In this document: piece after piece, positions 47,606 through 58,396 of the stretch
Numbering within the stretch: the stretch's first letter is position 1
How the letters are laid out: every line of letters starts with the position of its first letter
Origin: Clostridia bacterium
GTDB taxonomy: Bacteria > Bacillota > Clostridia > Oscillospirales > CAG-272
Direction: 5' to 3'
Length of the DNA stretch: 64,000 nucleotides
Assembly (NCBI GenBank): GCA_017461475.1
Contig: JAFTXX010000014.1
Coordinates: 58,255 to 122,254 of the forward strand
Notes under the pieces: model-generated
Seen by the model: only the letters and a program-made list of their open reading frames with translations
What the model was told of the DNA's origin: nothing
Database searches by the model: none
Translations under genes and position numbers: made by a program

Positions 47606-48663
47606 GCTACAAATATCAAAGAGGCGGGACATACAGCTCCCGAAACCGCGATGAGATAGACAAGCTGACAGAGAAATATACAAATAGGGGGGAGTTTGAG
47701 TATTCCCCCGAAAGCGACGAGGCGTTCAAGTCCTACGCGCAGATGATGCGAAGGGAGGGGAGTCTCGCTATGAAGGATACTGTGGGGCAGGCTTCTGCCC
47801 TGACGGGCGGATACGGCAATTCTTACGCGCAGACGGCGGGACAGCAGGTATTCAATGATTATATAAGCGAGCTTGGAGCGGCTGAGAGCGATTTTTATGA
47901 CAGAGCGCTTTCAAGATATAACGCGGAAGGGAATGACATCCTTAGTCGCATCGGCGTTCTTGAAAACAGAGAGACGGCTGACAGGGCGGCGTGGGAGGAA
48001 GATTATGCAAAGGACTATTCCTCGGCTTTAGCTAAGAATGACATTGCGGCGCTTGCTGAGATACTCGGAATAAGTGAGGAAGACTACAAAGAGACCTATG
48101 TAAATTCGCAGAGAACGCCGCTTAGCGAGGAGCAGATACAGGGATATATCAACGCTTTGCAGAATGGAGACACAGCCAAAGGAGATTATTACAGCTACCT
48201 TGTGAATGGCGGCTACGATACCGACGGACTTCTTGATGAGGTTGCGGCAAAAATAGCATCGGGAGAAACACAGGGGCTTGGCATTGAAGGTGAGGTGACA
48301 TATGATGAGAACGGTAATGCTGAGGACGGCAGAACGGTCAAGTCGTCCTATATTACCAATGACAGCGTAAACAACAGAGTAAAAGGACTCAGTAACTATA
48401 ACGAAGGACAGAATTTCCATATACAAATGCACGAGAATACTCACGGCTCTGGCGATAATCTCGAAGTGGAGCTCGGTGCGGAGGTGACGGACAATGCGGC
48501 ACTGACAAATAAAGCGAAAAGCTACACGGGACTACTTGCCGACGGTAATACGCTTTACTATATGGCGAACGGCAGAGTCTATAAGGTCGAGCCTCTCGGA
48601 TGGGGTAAGGCTGATGAATATAACAAGATCATTGAACATATGAAGAGCTACAAAGGAGCGTAA
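47602..48663 (+). CDS. Putative internal virion protein (second copy)
   Basis: Same 353-aa product as 7416-8477. Confidence 0.55.
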   Translation: MSYKYQRGGTYSSRNRDEIDKLTEKYTNRGEFEYSPESDEAFKSYAQMMRREGSLAMKDTVGQASALTGGYGNSYAQTAGQQVFNDYISELGAAESDFYDRALSRYNAEGNDILSRIGVLENRETADRAAWEEDYAKDYSSALAKNDIAALAEILGISEEDYKETYVNSQRTPLSEEQIQGYINALQNGDTAKGDYYSYLVNGGYDTDGLLDEVAAKIASGETQGLGIEGEVTYDENGNAEDGRTVKSSYITNDSVNNRVKGLSNYNEGQNFHIQMHENTHGSGDNLEVELGAEVTDNAALTNKAKSYTGLLADGNTLYYMANGRVYKVEPLGWGKADEYNKIIEHMKSYKGA

Positions 48664-48666
48664 GCT

Positions 48667-51600
48667 ATGGCGCAAAGAATGAGTGTAGACGAGGCGTGGA
48701 AGCGCACGCAAAAAAGATATCTTTCCACACAGGCAATGGCGGCAAGCCACAATATGTCTGATTTCGAAAAAAAATACAGCTCTGACTATCTGTCGAGCTG
48801 GCGTAGATCGGGAGAGCTTTCGGATTATTATGCCGCTATCGAGAAGCAGTTGAGCTCCGCGAGGACGCTGAGGGACTATTACGAGCTTTACGGGAACGAC
48901 GAGCAGAAGGGGTATATTTCTGCCCTTGATGAGGCGATAGGCGGCTACAGCGGCGTTCTGAATGAGCGCAGTAAGGTGGAGGAGCTTTACGGCGCGTATT
49001 CATCGGAGGGGGCGTGGAAGTCTGCCGTTGCTAAAAGTGAGGCGGATATAGCCGAAAATAACCGGTTGCAGGGCTTGAACATCGAGGAGCTTTCGGCGCA
49101 GTCTGCTGATCTTGGAGAGCAGATACGAACGCTTAATCAGAAGAAAATACGGACTATAAGAGAAGAGGGGCTCACTCAGGATGAGCGCACGGAGTATGAT
49201 AACCAAATAAAAAAATTACAGAGTCAGAAAAAGAATATTGACTCCGATATAGAAAAGGCGAATAAATTGACAAGGCTTGGGGAGCTTGAAGCGGTAGAGA
49301 ATAACGAGGATTTTGAGCTCGCCTCTGCCTTTGATGATAGCGTGCAGAGCAGTACATATCGCATTATAAACGGTCTTTCTCTTTACGACGCGAACGTAAG
49401 AGAGGGCAAGCGCATCGAGGAGGACGGATGGCACTATGATGTGGGTCAGAGCTCCGAGGATGCCATCTTTGCGGAGCATATGACATCCGAGGAAAAGAAG
49501 CGGTATAACGCTCTGTATTATGACGACCCCGCAAAAGCCAAGGAATATCTTGACGCTTTAGACCCCATCATAGCGTCGCGTGCGGCTGCCTCGGCGTATC
49601 AATACGGTCGGGAGCATCCCGTTCTCGGTACATTAGCTTCTGTGTACTCAAACGCCACGGGAGCAGTGACGCAGTTCGGCTCGATGGTGAAGTTTGAGGA
49701 TGTCGGATATAATCAATCCGCTAATTTGTCCACCTCTCTGCGCTCGGGGGTATCGTCAGAGATGAGTCCGCTTGGCAGCTTCCTGTATAACACAGGTGTG
49801 TCGGCGGCAGAATCCTTACTTGCGTCAATGGTACCCTATGCGGGCGAGGCTATGCTTGCGCTGTCCTCGGCGGCGTCGACGCAGAATGATATCCTCAGCA
49901 GAGGCGGAACGGGCGCTCAGGCGATGATAGGCGGTCTTGCCGCGGGCGTGGCGGAGGCTTTCTTTGAGCACGTCTCTCTGAGCTCTCTCCGCTCAATGCA
50001 GCCTACCGAGATAGTGTCAAGCTTTAAGAGCTTTATGGGTAACGTAGGTAAGGAGATGCTGACAAACGCCGGCGAGGAGGCGGCAACCGAGTTTGCAAAC
50101 ATAATGACAGATACGTTTATTATGGGCGAGCTTTCAAGCTTCAATACACTTGCGGATAAATATGCGGCAAAGGGTATGAGTGAGACCGAGGCCATGTGGA
50201 ATGCCGCTCTTGCGCTTGCCGGACAGATAGGCGAGGCGGCGGCATCAGGCGCTGTGATGGGTCTTGGCTTTTCGTCGGTTGGAGGAGGTGTCGGTCTTTC
50301 GCAAAACTATGCGGCGGGTCAAAGCATCATAAATGGCAAGAACGATTTTTTCGTGGATGATGTTTTAAACGATTCGCAGATCCTTTTCAATGATGAAGCC
50401 GTGAAAGCCGCAAAGGACGAGGATGCTGCCTTGATAAAGCAGGCAAAAAAGCTTTCTCAGAAGGTTGCTGAGAAAAAGGACAGCAGATCTCCCGCCCAGG
50501 CGATCCGAGTTGGCGCGTTGGCAAAAGAGGTTATGAAAGAGGAAGTCAAGCTCGTGATGAAGGAGTTGAACGAGACGGCAACGCGGAATGTAGCAAAGGC
50601 GGCACAGACCGCCGAGGCGGAGGGGAACATGGCAACCGCATCGGGGCAGGGCGCGGAGATAAGGCGGAGTAGCGGTCTCCCGATAGTCAGGGCTGAGGGG
50701 CAGGAGCTTTCGGAGATATTTGTGGAGAGGGACGGGGAGGTTGTTTCTCTTGAGGACGTTTCCGTGGAGGACGTCGATCTGGCTGTTGCGTACTCTCTCG
50801 CGGTCACTACAGGCTCTGTGGAGGCGGCGAACGCCTTTATAGACGCTTATGCCTCCGAGGAGGAGAAGGCTTCTCCCGTGGCGTTCTGGAGCGCGTGGAT
50901 GGGTATTATGACCGACGGGCAAACTCTTCGCACTACAGAGGAGAATATGCAGAGGGCCTTTGCCGAGTATGGAGACCAGCTCAGCCAAGAGGCAAAGCTT
51001 GCGGCGTGGCTTGCGGGGGTGGAGCTGAAGCAGGCGGAGCGCAAGCGTAAGCTTGAAGCGGCAAACTCTGCGAGAATGGCGAGGGAAACATCTGAAAGCT
51101 CTGCTTCTGAGGTATTTATGTATCGAAAAAACGGCAGCTTCACCGAGGATAAATATTTCAGAACTCAAATGGCAAAGTGGGAGCGGCTGAAACACGGCGG
51201 ATATATTAAGGTCGGCGAGCTTTCAGCAGAGAGCCCGTTGTGTCAGGTCGGTATGCCTGTCGGAACGCTTCGGTATGATGTTGATAAGCTCAAAAAGAAT
51301 ATGACCGATCACGCTGATTATCTTGATGTAGAGCTTCTCAAGCAGATCCCTGATATTATAGCAGATCCCGTAGCTATTAGCGAATATCGGGAAGGCAACA
51401 CAATAAGCGTTTTCGGTGACATTTTTGTGGGAGACTCTCCGATGATGGTCGGAGTTACAGTTTCCAAGGATAGAGCGGGAAATACTATCAGCAAGGTCAG
51501 AACATACAATACCCGTCGTGACGTAGGCAAGCTGATAACGGATGATACTGTGCTGTATCTTGATAAAAACAAAAAGAGAACCCGAAAATGGTTCCAAGCC

Positions 51601-54600
51601 TGTGGGATACAAGTCCCTTTAGGGGGAAACACTTTCGGATTCATCCGTAGTATATCACAATTTAATGACGGTGTCAATACCTTCGGTGAAAAAGGTAAAA
51701 AAGAAACCTCACAGCTCATTGATGCCAAAAGCACCAATGCAACGGTCAATGCCGATTCTGTGGTGGTTCCTACTGATAGTATCCCCCACCTTTCCGAAAA
51801 TGTCAAGGGTTATTTTGACGATTCGGCTTTGAAAAACGTCAGGCTTGACGCGAAGCAAAAGGAATTTGTGGCTTTTGCGCGGTTGTTTTCCGATGTGTTC
51901 GGGGTAAACGTTACCTTTGTTGCCTCGGAGAAGGGAAAGCGTAAGGAGAACGGCTCTTACGACCGTAATACCAATACGATCACACTTGATATATTTTCGG
52001 GTATTGATAATAACGCGAACTACAATGCGGTACAGTCCGCTTTATCAAATACGCTCTCTCACGAGGTCGTACATAATATGAGTGCTGTTTCCCCCGAATA
52101 TTATGACGCGCTGAGTGAGTATGTATTTGAAGCTCTCAAGTCTCAGGGAATGGACATAGAAGAGAGAATACAGTACTACATAGAGAATGCGAGAGCCGAG
52201 AACAAGAAGCTGTCAAGAGAGGATGCCATAGAGGAGATCGTGGCTCACGCTTGCGACGGTATGCTGAGAACCTCTGAGACCGTAAGAGAGTTTATGGAAG
52301 GCTTCTACGACAAGGACAGTAAGGCGGCGAATAAGTTCAGCAAGTTTGTTAAGGACGTACTGAAGCGGCTGAAGAGTGTCTTTGATACGCTTCTCGGAAC
52401 AAAGGCATACTCACAGGAGGCTCGCGCCATCTATAAGGCGGGAGCGGATGCGGTGGCAGAGATACAGAAGCTTTACGACGAAGGCGTTCTTGCTATGCGC
52501 GAGGGGAATGTGGCGAGAAATTATGAAATTGAGAGCAAGAGTGATAAGAGTGAAGAGACTGTAAAAATGTATCAATCTCGCGAAACTTTGGAACAAGCCG
52601 CCGATGAAATGGAGAAGATCAGTGCTGAGAAATACTTGCAAGACAAATCAAAATACCCTTTTATTCAGGTTATGGATCACACTCCACAGAAGGTTATTGA
52701 TTCTATGGAGGGAGGAAAAAACCGTCGTATTTTGATTCGTCGTGATGCTTTATATCTTGCAATCAGAGAGAACGGTGTGCAAGAGGGGCATTACCATGGA
52801 CTGGGAGCCGAGGTGATAAAAAAACTGCCTGAATACTTGGGATCTCCAGACGTTATTCTTTCAACTATTGATAAGGATACAGGCAAGGAAAGTAAGAATC
52901 GGCGTATCATTTTAACAGGTATTGACGGAGCAAACGGTCAGGGAATCGTATCTGTGGAATTTGAGTCAATGAAGGATTTTGAGGGGCATAATGATTATTT
53001 TAATATCATTATTACCGTCTTTGATCTGCACAAGAATTACCTTGAACGACTTTTCAAAAAACAAGGCGCGATTATTAAGGAACAAAAAGAGAGCCTTGCG
53101 CAAGTGAATCCTCAACTGTATGAGTGGTTGAGAACTATTAACGCAAAACTCTCTGGTAATAGTATACCCGATTCTGCTCAAAAAGTCAAGACCTACGGTG
53201 AAAAAAAGGATACAAAAAAAGAAGAATCGGCGCAAGTTAATTCCCAAGTCCAATACGAGGGCATTATTAACGCTAACTCTTCTAACGATAGTATATCACA
53301 AAACGATATTTCTGTCAAGGAGAACCGCAAAAATAATTCTGACTCTTCCGTGATGAAGCAAGAGAGAATAACGGTTGATATGAGTGAAACGGAACGGGCC
53401 GAAATATTGAGAAAGGCAAAGATAAGTCCGCCTGCTATTGAAATATCTGAAAATTTCGACGTGGATTTTAAAGAACTTGAAAAGAGCAATTGGAAAGTAG
53501 TAAAAAAACCTATGCTCGAAAAATTGCGTGAGCTTGGTTTCTTAAAATCGTATCGGAGCGACAAGATAGATGTAGAATTTCATTTTACAGGCGAGGGCTT
53601 GCGTAAGAGTACAAATTCACAAATCTTTGAGTACGGCGGCAGCTTGGCAGATCTTTCCAAGGTCGTTATGAATATGCAGTCAATACTTGATAGTGCAGTT
53701 TTACTTGAAATACACTCGGATAAAGCAAAGGGGACACCAAAGGAAAATTCCCGACTTTTGCGAACCTACGTATTGTTAAGCGCATTCAGAGAAGGCGAAA
53801 CGATTACTCCCGTACAGTTTGAGGTAAAGCAGTACGTAGATAATGACAATCGCCTGTACCTTGCCGTGGCATTAACAAAAATAGAGACAGATGTCATCAG
53901 CGATACGGCTCCGCAAAAAGCGGAACGGACACGCCTGGTATCTGTCTCTGATATAAGTATACCACAATTGATAGAAAAAATCAACCCCTATGATAAAAAT
54001 TTCTTCAAGTACATTCCCGACGAATTCTTAAACAAGGCACAGCTCGAAGCAAAGCGAGAGGCGCTTTCGATTGAGGCAAAAAAATATGGAAAAAAATCTG
54101 ACAAATTAAGCCAGGAGCGCATTTCCACGCCTGAGCCGTATTCGGGGAAAAATTTATATACGGACGGAGACATATACAGTTATGATTTTATGACGGCTTT
54201 GGCTCCGATGGTGGTAAAGACAATGCCTTCGTTAAGCTCTGTAAAAAAAGACGGTAAGGTTTCACAAGCTAAAGCTATTGAAGTCGGACTTAAAAACGCT
54301 GAAGGATTGGGTAGAAGGGTCTCCGAAAATCAATATGCGGTGAAGAACGTTTATACGGGCAGAGAGATCGTTCTCGGTAAAAGCGGATTGGGGCATAGCC
54401 TTGACGCTTCAAGCGTTCATAGACTGCGTACAAATGCAAGGCTTGCCGCTATTGGCGGAGACATAGTACAAAATGCGGTGCCGATAAACGGATTAAAGAA
54501 GAAAAATTCTCAGGCAAACGGAACGTATGCTATGGCTTGTCTTGTAAATGACGGAAACGGTTATGTTGTTGCTATAGTTACTGTCGATGAGTTTTCCTCT

Positions 54601-57600
54601 AAAGCAATTGGTATTGACTTTGTAGATATTGCGCATTCCTTAAACGGAAGATTTTTGGCAAAAAAAGAAGATAGCCGGTCTTCCGCAAGGGAATTGGAGT
54701 CAGGACAAAAATCCGTCTCCACCACAGCTATCTCTGATATAAGTATATCAGATTTTCTCGAAATTGTCAATAGCACACACAAAAGTATTTTATCTGATGA
54801 CGTGTTGAAGCATTTGAAAGAAGTAAGACCGAGCGAAGGATATTATTCTGATCAAGTTTTGTTCCAAGAGCGCATTTCTACGCCTGAGCCCTCGGAGCTT
54901 CTCGGGGAGCTTTTCCGTTCGAAGGAAGCTTACAAGAGCTATGGCAAGTACACCGAGAGTCTGAAGAAGTATCAGGATCTTGCCGTTCGTGTGAGAAATC
55001 AAGAGAAGCGTATCTCCGAGATAGACGCTGAGATAGGCAGTCTGAGGAGCGAAAAGAAGCAGAGCGGCAAGGGCGCGCGAATGGACGAGCTCTACCGTAT
55101 GCGGAGAACAGCCGAGGGGAAGATCGACGAATACAAAAAGCGTATGTTCGCTATGGAAGCTCGGGAGCTTAGCGCGGTCGTTGCGGCTGAGACTGACAGG
55201 GTGAGAAAAGAGGTTCAGCTTGCTGAGCGTGAGAAATACGCGAAAAAGAGTAAGGAGAGGACGGAAGGTCTCATACGTAAGGAGACGCGCGCCAAGCTCA
55301 GGCGAGTGGTCAAGGAGCTTAACCGTCGTCTGAACCACGGAACAAAGGAAAAGAACGTAAAGGTCGGTATGCAGGACGTTGTAGGAAGCGCCCTTAAGGC
55401 GGCTGAGCTTTTGTTTGCCGATGATATAACCAACGCTGATATTATTGAATACGGCTTTGATCATCTGAGCGACAACGAAAAAAAGCTTGTAGATGAATAC
55501 AAGCAGTTGTTGAAGTCCCGTGCGGTGCTTGAGGAGGAGTTGAGTCCTCAAAAGGTGGTTGTAGAAATTGAAGAAAATTCTGAAAAATATGGTGATGTGC
55601 AGAAGGATTTGTGGATAAATGTGGGAAGCGCTAAAAATGCTGATACAAATCACATTTACGCAATTACAAACAAAAAAGAAGAATTGCCCACCCATTACGG
55701 CGTGGGTAGCCCCACAGAAGCGGGTAACTACCTCCAAAACAATCCTTCTAATGTCATTATACCCCATTCTTCCGAAAAAGTCAATACTTCTTCCGAAAAA
55801 AATGCGATACAGAAGAAGATAAACGGTATTGACTATCGCCTGAGGAAGCTTGACGAGGCGCTGAGGGACCGTTTGGAGGGTATGCGAAGCTTCTATAATT
55901 CGGCTGTCATTGACGATGCGCTGGACGAGCTTGCGGCGGCGTATTCCGAGCTGAAAAACTCCAAGGACGACTACATAAGGGGAGCCTACGACGAGCTTGT
56001 GGCTGAACGGCTTGAAGGCGCTAAGGCGGCTCTGAGAGGCGTTACGGTACGCCATATGAGTACTGAGCAACTTCGGGAGCTGTACTCTCTTTACAAGATG
56101 GTTCTGACGACTGTACGCACGTCTGACAAGCTGTTTACCGAGGGCAAAAACGCAAGTGTAGCTGACGAGGCTGCCACTATTGAAAACGAGCTCTTGTCCG
56201 ATGGCGAGCCGAAGGAAAAAAAGCTGAAGCTCTTGCAATATCCTGAGAGCTTTGCTTGGAATATGCTCATACCCGCGTATGCGTTTGACATTATTCGATC
56301 ACATACGCTGCGTGCGCTTTACAAAAGGCTTGTATCTGCTGAGGGCGTATGGGGCAAGGATGTGGAAGAGGCGCAAAAATTCAAGGTGGATATGGATAAA
56401 AAGTATGGAGCAAATAAGTGGGATACCGACGAGCAGTTCGTTTTTCACACTCCGAGCGGAAAGGAGGGCTCCGTAAGCTTAAATCAGATAATGTCGATAT
56501 ATGCCTATACGCTTCGGGGAAAGCAGGCGACGGATCACCTTGACAGGAGCGGATTTTGTCATTCCAAGTCGATAATCGTTAAGGAATCGAAATGGGTAGG
56601 CTTGAGGATAAAGCGCAGCTACACATGGAATCACTCGGCGGTCTGGCGGCTTTCTCCCGAAATAAGGGAGCAGCTGATATCAAAGCTTTCGGCAGAACAG
56701 AAGGCGTATGTCGAGGAGATGCAGAAATATCTTTCCAAGGATTGCGCTAAAAAGGGAAATGAGGTTTCTCGCAAATTGTACGGTATCGAGATATTCGGGG
56801 AGGAATTTTATTTTCCGATGCATTCGGCGGAGCAATATATATCTGAAAAGGAAAAAAGCAATCCGGGGGCGGTACCTCGCTTGAAAAATTCGGGATTTAC
56901 GAAAAAAATAAGTCCAAATTCGACAAGTCCCTTGGTTCTTGATGGATTTACCGACGTATGGGCAAAGCACTGCGCCGACATGGCTGCTTATCACGCCTTT
57001 ACTTTGCCTCTTGAGGATATGGCGAGGGTATTTAATCACAGACGGCGAGGGACGGACGGTGCTGTGGAGGGCTCTGTTCAGGCAACGCTCAGCGGGATCT
57101 ACGGAGACGCGGCATCAGCATACGTAAAGCGGCTTATAGATGAGCTGAACGGCGGTGTGAGAGTGGAGACTACTGCGGGATTTATGAACAAATTTATGTC
57201 TCTGCACAAGATGGGCGCTACGGCTATGTCTCTGTCAACACTTGTGCAACAGCCCACGTCGATCTTTCGGGCTATGGCATATATAAATCCTAGGTATTTT
57301 ATGACTTATGCTCAAATGACTCCGAGCAAGCACAGGGCGGAGTGGGAAGAGATAAAAAAATATGCTCCTGTGGCAATACTTAAGGAAATGGGCGGATACG
57401 ATACGGGCGCAGGCGCGGCTACTGCCGATTATATCAGATCCAAAAGCTATGAGGGCTTTAAGGAAAAAGCGGCTGCTCTGATAAAGGACAGCGCCTACCG
57501 AAATAATGTGATGTATGCTTTGCCGTCTCTTGCTGATGAGCTGGCGTGGTGTCATATCTGGGCGGCGGTGAAAAAGGAAATAGCCGATACTACAGAACTT

Positions 57601-58320
57601 ACGGAGGGGAGCAATGCGTTTCTTGAAGCCTGTGGAGAGCGCTTTACGGATGTAGTTACCCATACTCAGGTATACGATTCTGTTCTTGCAAGAAGTCCTC
57701 TTATGCGATCTAAAGACCCGACCACTAAGATGCTCACAGCCTTCTCGGCGGAGCCTACTGTAGTTACAAATATGGTAGCCTACGGAATTATTGAGGGTAA
57801 GCGGGGAAATCACGCCTTTGCCGCACGCATCATAGGCAGTTCTGTTGCCACTATGATAGCTAATGCAGCTGTCGTATCGCTGGCTTATGCTGCAAGAGAT
57901 GACGATGAGGACGAGACATTTACCGAAAAGTATATTGAGGCTCTTACAACCGAGCTTATTGAGGGCTTTAATCCTTTGACCTACATTCCGTTTATCAGGG
58001 ACATATGGTCTGTTATGCTCGGATACGACGTGGAGCGTACCGATCTTTCTGTCATAGCCGATCTGTGGCGTTCCTTTGAGGGGATGTTCAGCAAGCGGAA
58101 GAGTATGTTTGATAAATTCACCGATCTTATCGGAGATATTGCTAAGCTTTTTGGCTTGCCCGTTGGCAATCTTATGCGTGAGGCAATGGCTATCTACAAT
58201 ATGGTCAAGCTGTTGATTGGATCTTTCGAAGGAGAGACGACTGACGGAGAGGGTATTGGTAATGCGCTATTGAAGGCGGCGGAAAACGCTGTGCCATTGA
58301 TCGATAAGCTAAACTCTTAA
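48667..58320 (+). CDS. Giant polyvalent ejection protein (second copy)
   Basis: Same 3,217-aa product as 8481-18134, including HEVVH and both QERISTPEP linkers. That such a long reading frame is intact in both laps argues for one genome read twice rather than an old duplication. Confidence 0.75.
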   Translation: MAQRMSVDEAWKRTQKRYLSTQAMAASHNMSDFEKKYSSDYLSSWRRSGELSDYYAAIEKQLSSARTLRDYYELYGNDEQKGYISALDEAIGGYSGVLNERSKVEELYGAYSSEGAWKSAVAKSEADIAENNRLQGLNIEELSAQSADLGEQIRTLNQKKIRTIREEGLTQDERTEYDNQIKKLQSQKKNIDSDIEKANKLTRLGELEAVENNEDFELASAFDDSVQSSTYRIINGLSLYDANVREGKRIEEDGWHYDVGQSSEDAIFAEHMTSEEKKRYNALYYDDPAKAKEYLDALDPIIASRAAASAYQYGREHPVLGTLASVYSNATGAVTQFGSMVKFEDVGYNQSANLSTSLRSGVSSEMSPLGSFLYNTGVSAAESLLASMVPYAGEAMLALSSAASTQNDILSRGGTGAQAMIGGLAAGVAEAFFEHVSLSSLRSMQPTEIVSSFKSFMGNVGKEMLTNAGEEAATEFANIMTDTFIMGELSSFNTLADKYAAKGMSETEAMWNAALALAGQIGEAAASGAVMGLGFSSVGGGVGLSQNYAAGQSIINGKNDFFVDDVLNDSQILFNDEAVKAAKDEDAALIKQAKKLSQKVAEKKDSRSPAQAIRVGALAKEVMKEEVKLVMKELNETATRNVAKAAQTAEAEGNMATASGQGAEIRRSSGLPIVRAEGQELSEIFVERDGEVVSLEDVSVEDVDLAVAYSLAVTTGSVEAANAFIDAYASEEEKASPVAFWSAWMGIMTDGQTLRTTEENMQRAFAEYGDQLSQEAKLAAWLAGVELKQAERKRKLEAANSARMARETSESSASEVFMYRKNGSFTEDKYFRTQMAKWERLKHGGYIKVGELSAESPLCQVGMPVGTLRYDVDKLKKNMTDHADYLDVELLKQIPDIIADPVAISEYREGNTISVFGDIFVGDSPMMVGVTVSKDRAGNTISKVRTYNTRRDVGKLITDDTVLYLDKNKKRTRKWFQACGIQVPLGGNTFGFIRSISQFNDGVNTFGEKGKKETSQLIDAKSTNATVNADSVVVPTDSIPHLSENVKGYFDDSALKNVRLDAKQKEFVAFARLFSDVFGVNVTFVASEKGKRKENGSYDRNTNTITLDIFSGIDNNANYNAVQSALSNTLSHEVVHNMSAVSPEYYDALSEYVFEALKSQGMDIEERIQYYIENARAENKKLSREDAIEEIVAHACDGMLRTSETVREFMEGFYDKDSKAANKFSKFVKDVLKRLKSVFDTLLGTKAYSQEARAIYKAGADAVAEIQKLYDEGVLAMREGNVARNYEIESKSDKSEETVKMYQSRETLEQAADEMEKISAEKYLQDKSKYPFIQVMDHTPQKVIDSMEGGKNRRILIRRDALYLAIRENGVQEGHYHGLGAEVIKKLPEYLGSPDVILSTIDKDTGKESKNRRIILTGIDGANGQGIVSVEFESMKDFEGHNDYFNIIITVFDLHKNYLERLFKKQGAIIKEQKESLAQVNPQLYEWLRTINAKLSGNSIPDSAQKVKTYGEKKDTKKEESAQVNSQVQYEGIINANSSNDSISQNDISVKENRKNNSDSSVMKQERITVDMSETERAEILRKAKISPPAIEISENFDVDFKELEKSNWKVVKKPMLEKLRELGFLKSYRSDKIDVEFHFTGEGLRKSTNSQIFEYGGSLADLSKVVMNMQSILDSAVLLEIHSDKAKGTPKENSRLLRTYVLLSAFREGETITPVQFEVKQYVDNDNRLYLAVALTKIETDVISDTAPQKAERTRLVSVSDISIPQLIEKINPYDKNFFKYIPDEFLNKAQLEAKREALSIEAKKYGKKSDKLSQERISTPEPYSGKNLYTDGDIYSYDFMTALAPMVVKTMPSLSSVKKDGKVSQAKAIEVGLKNAEGLGRRVSENQYAVKNVYTGREIVLGKSGLGHSLDASSVHRLRTNARLAAIGGDIVQNAVPINGLKKKNSQANGTYAMACLVNDGNGYVVAIVTVDEFSSKAIGIDFVDIAHSLNGRFLAKKEDSRSSARELESGQKSVSTTAISDISISDFLEIVNSTHKSILSDDVLKHLKEVRPSEGYYSDQVLFQERISTPEPSELLGELFRSKEAYKSYGKYTESLKKYQDLAVRVRNQEKRISEIDAEIGSLRSEKKQSGKGARMDELYRMRRTAEGKIDEYKKRMFAMEARELSAVVAAETDRVRKEVQLAEREKYAKKSKERTEGLIRKETRAKLRRVVKELNRRLNHGTKEKNVKVGMQDVVGSALKAAELLFADDITNADIIEYGFDHLSDNEKKLVDEYKQLLKSRAVLEEELSPQKVVVEIEENSEKYGDVQKDLWINVGSAKNADTNHIYAITNKKEELPTHYGVGSPTEAGNYLQNNPSNVIIPHSSEKVNTSSEKNAIQKKINGIDYRLRKLDEALRDRLEGMRSFYNSAVIDDALDELAAAYSELKNSKDDYIRGAYDELVAERLEGAKAALRGVTVRHMSTEQLRELYSLYKMVLTTVRTSDKLFTEGKNASVADEAATIENELLSDGEPKEKKLKLLQYPESFAWNMLIPAYAFDIIRSHTLRALYKRLVSAEGVWGKDVEEAQKFKVDMDKKYGANKWDTDEQFVFHTPSGKEGSVSLNQIMSIYAYTLRGKQATDHLDRSGFCHSKSIIVKESKWVGLRIKRSYTWNHSAVWRLSPEIREQLISKLSAEQKAYVEEMQKYLSKDCAKKGNEVSRKLYGIEIFGEEFYFPMHSAEQYISEKEKSNPGAVPRLKNSGFTKKISPNSTSPLVLDGFTDVWAKHCADMAAYHAFTLPLEDMARVFNHRRRGTDGAVEGSVQATLSGIYGDAASAYVKRLIDELNGGVRVETTAGFMNKFMSLHKMGATAMSLSTLVQQPTSIFRAMAYINPRYFMTYAQMTPSKHRAEWEEIKKYAPVAILKEMGGYDTGAGAATADYIRSKSYEGFKEKAAALIKDSAYRNNVMYALPSLADELAWCHIWAAVKKEIADTTELTEGSNAFLEACGERFTDVVTHTQVYDSVLARSPLMRSKDPTTKMLTAFSAEPTVVTNMVAYGIIEGKRGNHAFAARIIGSSVATMIANAAVVSLAYAARDDDEDETFTEKYIEALTTELIEGFNPLTYIPFIRDIWSVMLGYDVERTDLSVIADLWRSFEGMFSKRKSMFDKFTDLIGDIAKLFGLPVGNLMREAMAIYNMVKLLIGSFEGETTDGEGIGNALLKAAENAVPLIDKLNS

Positions 58321-58328
58321 AAATACGC

Positions 58329-58367
58329 TGGGGGGACTCCCATATGAGTCCTCCCTTTTGTTATAAT
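58329..58367 (+). promoter_or_regulatory. Late promoter 3 / terminator (second copy)
   Basis: Matches 18143-18181. Confidence 0.72.
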
Positions 58368-58396
58368 TAAGGCATTAGGATCAGTAGGAGGAAAAA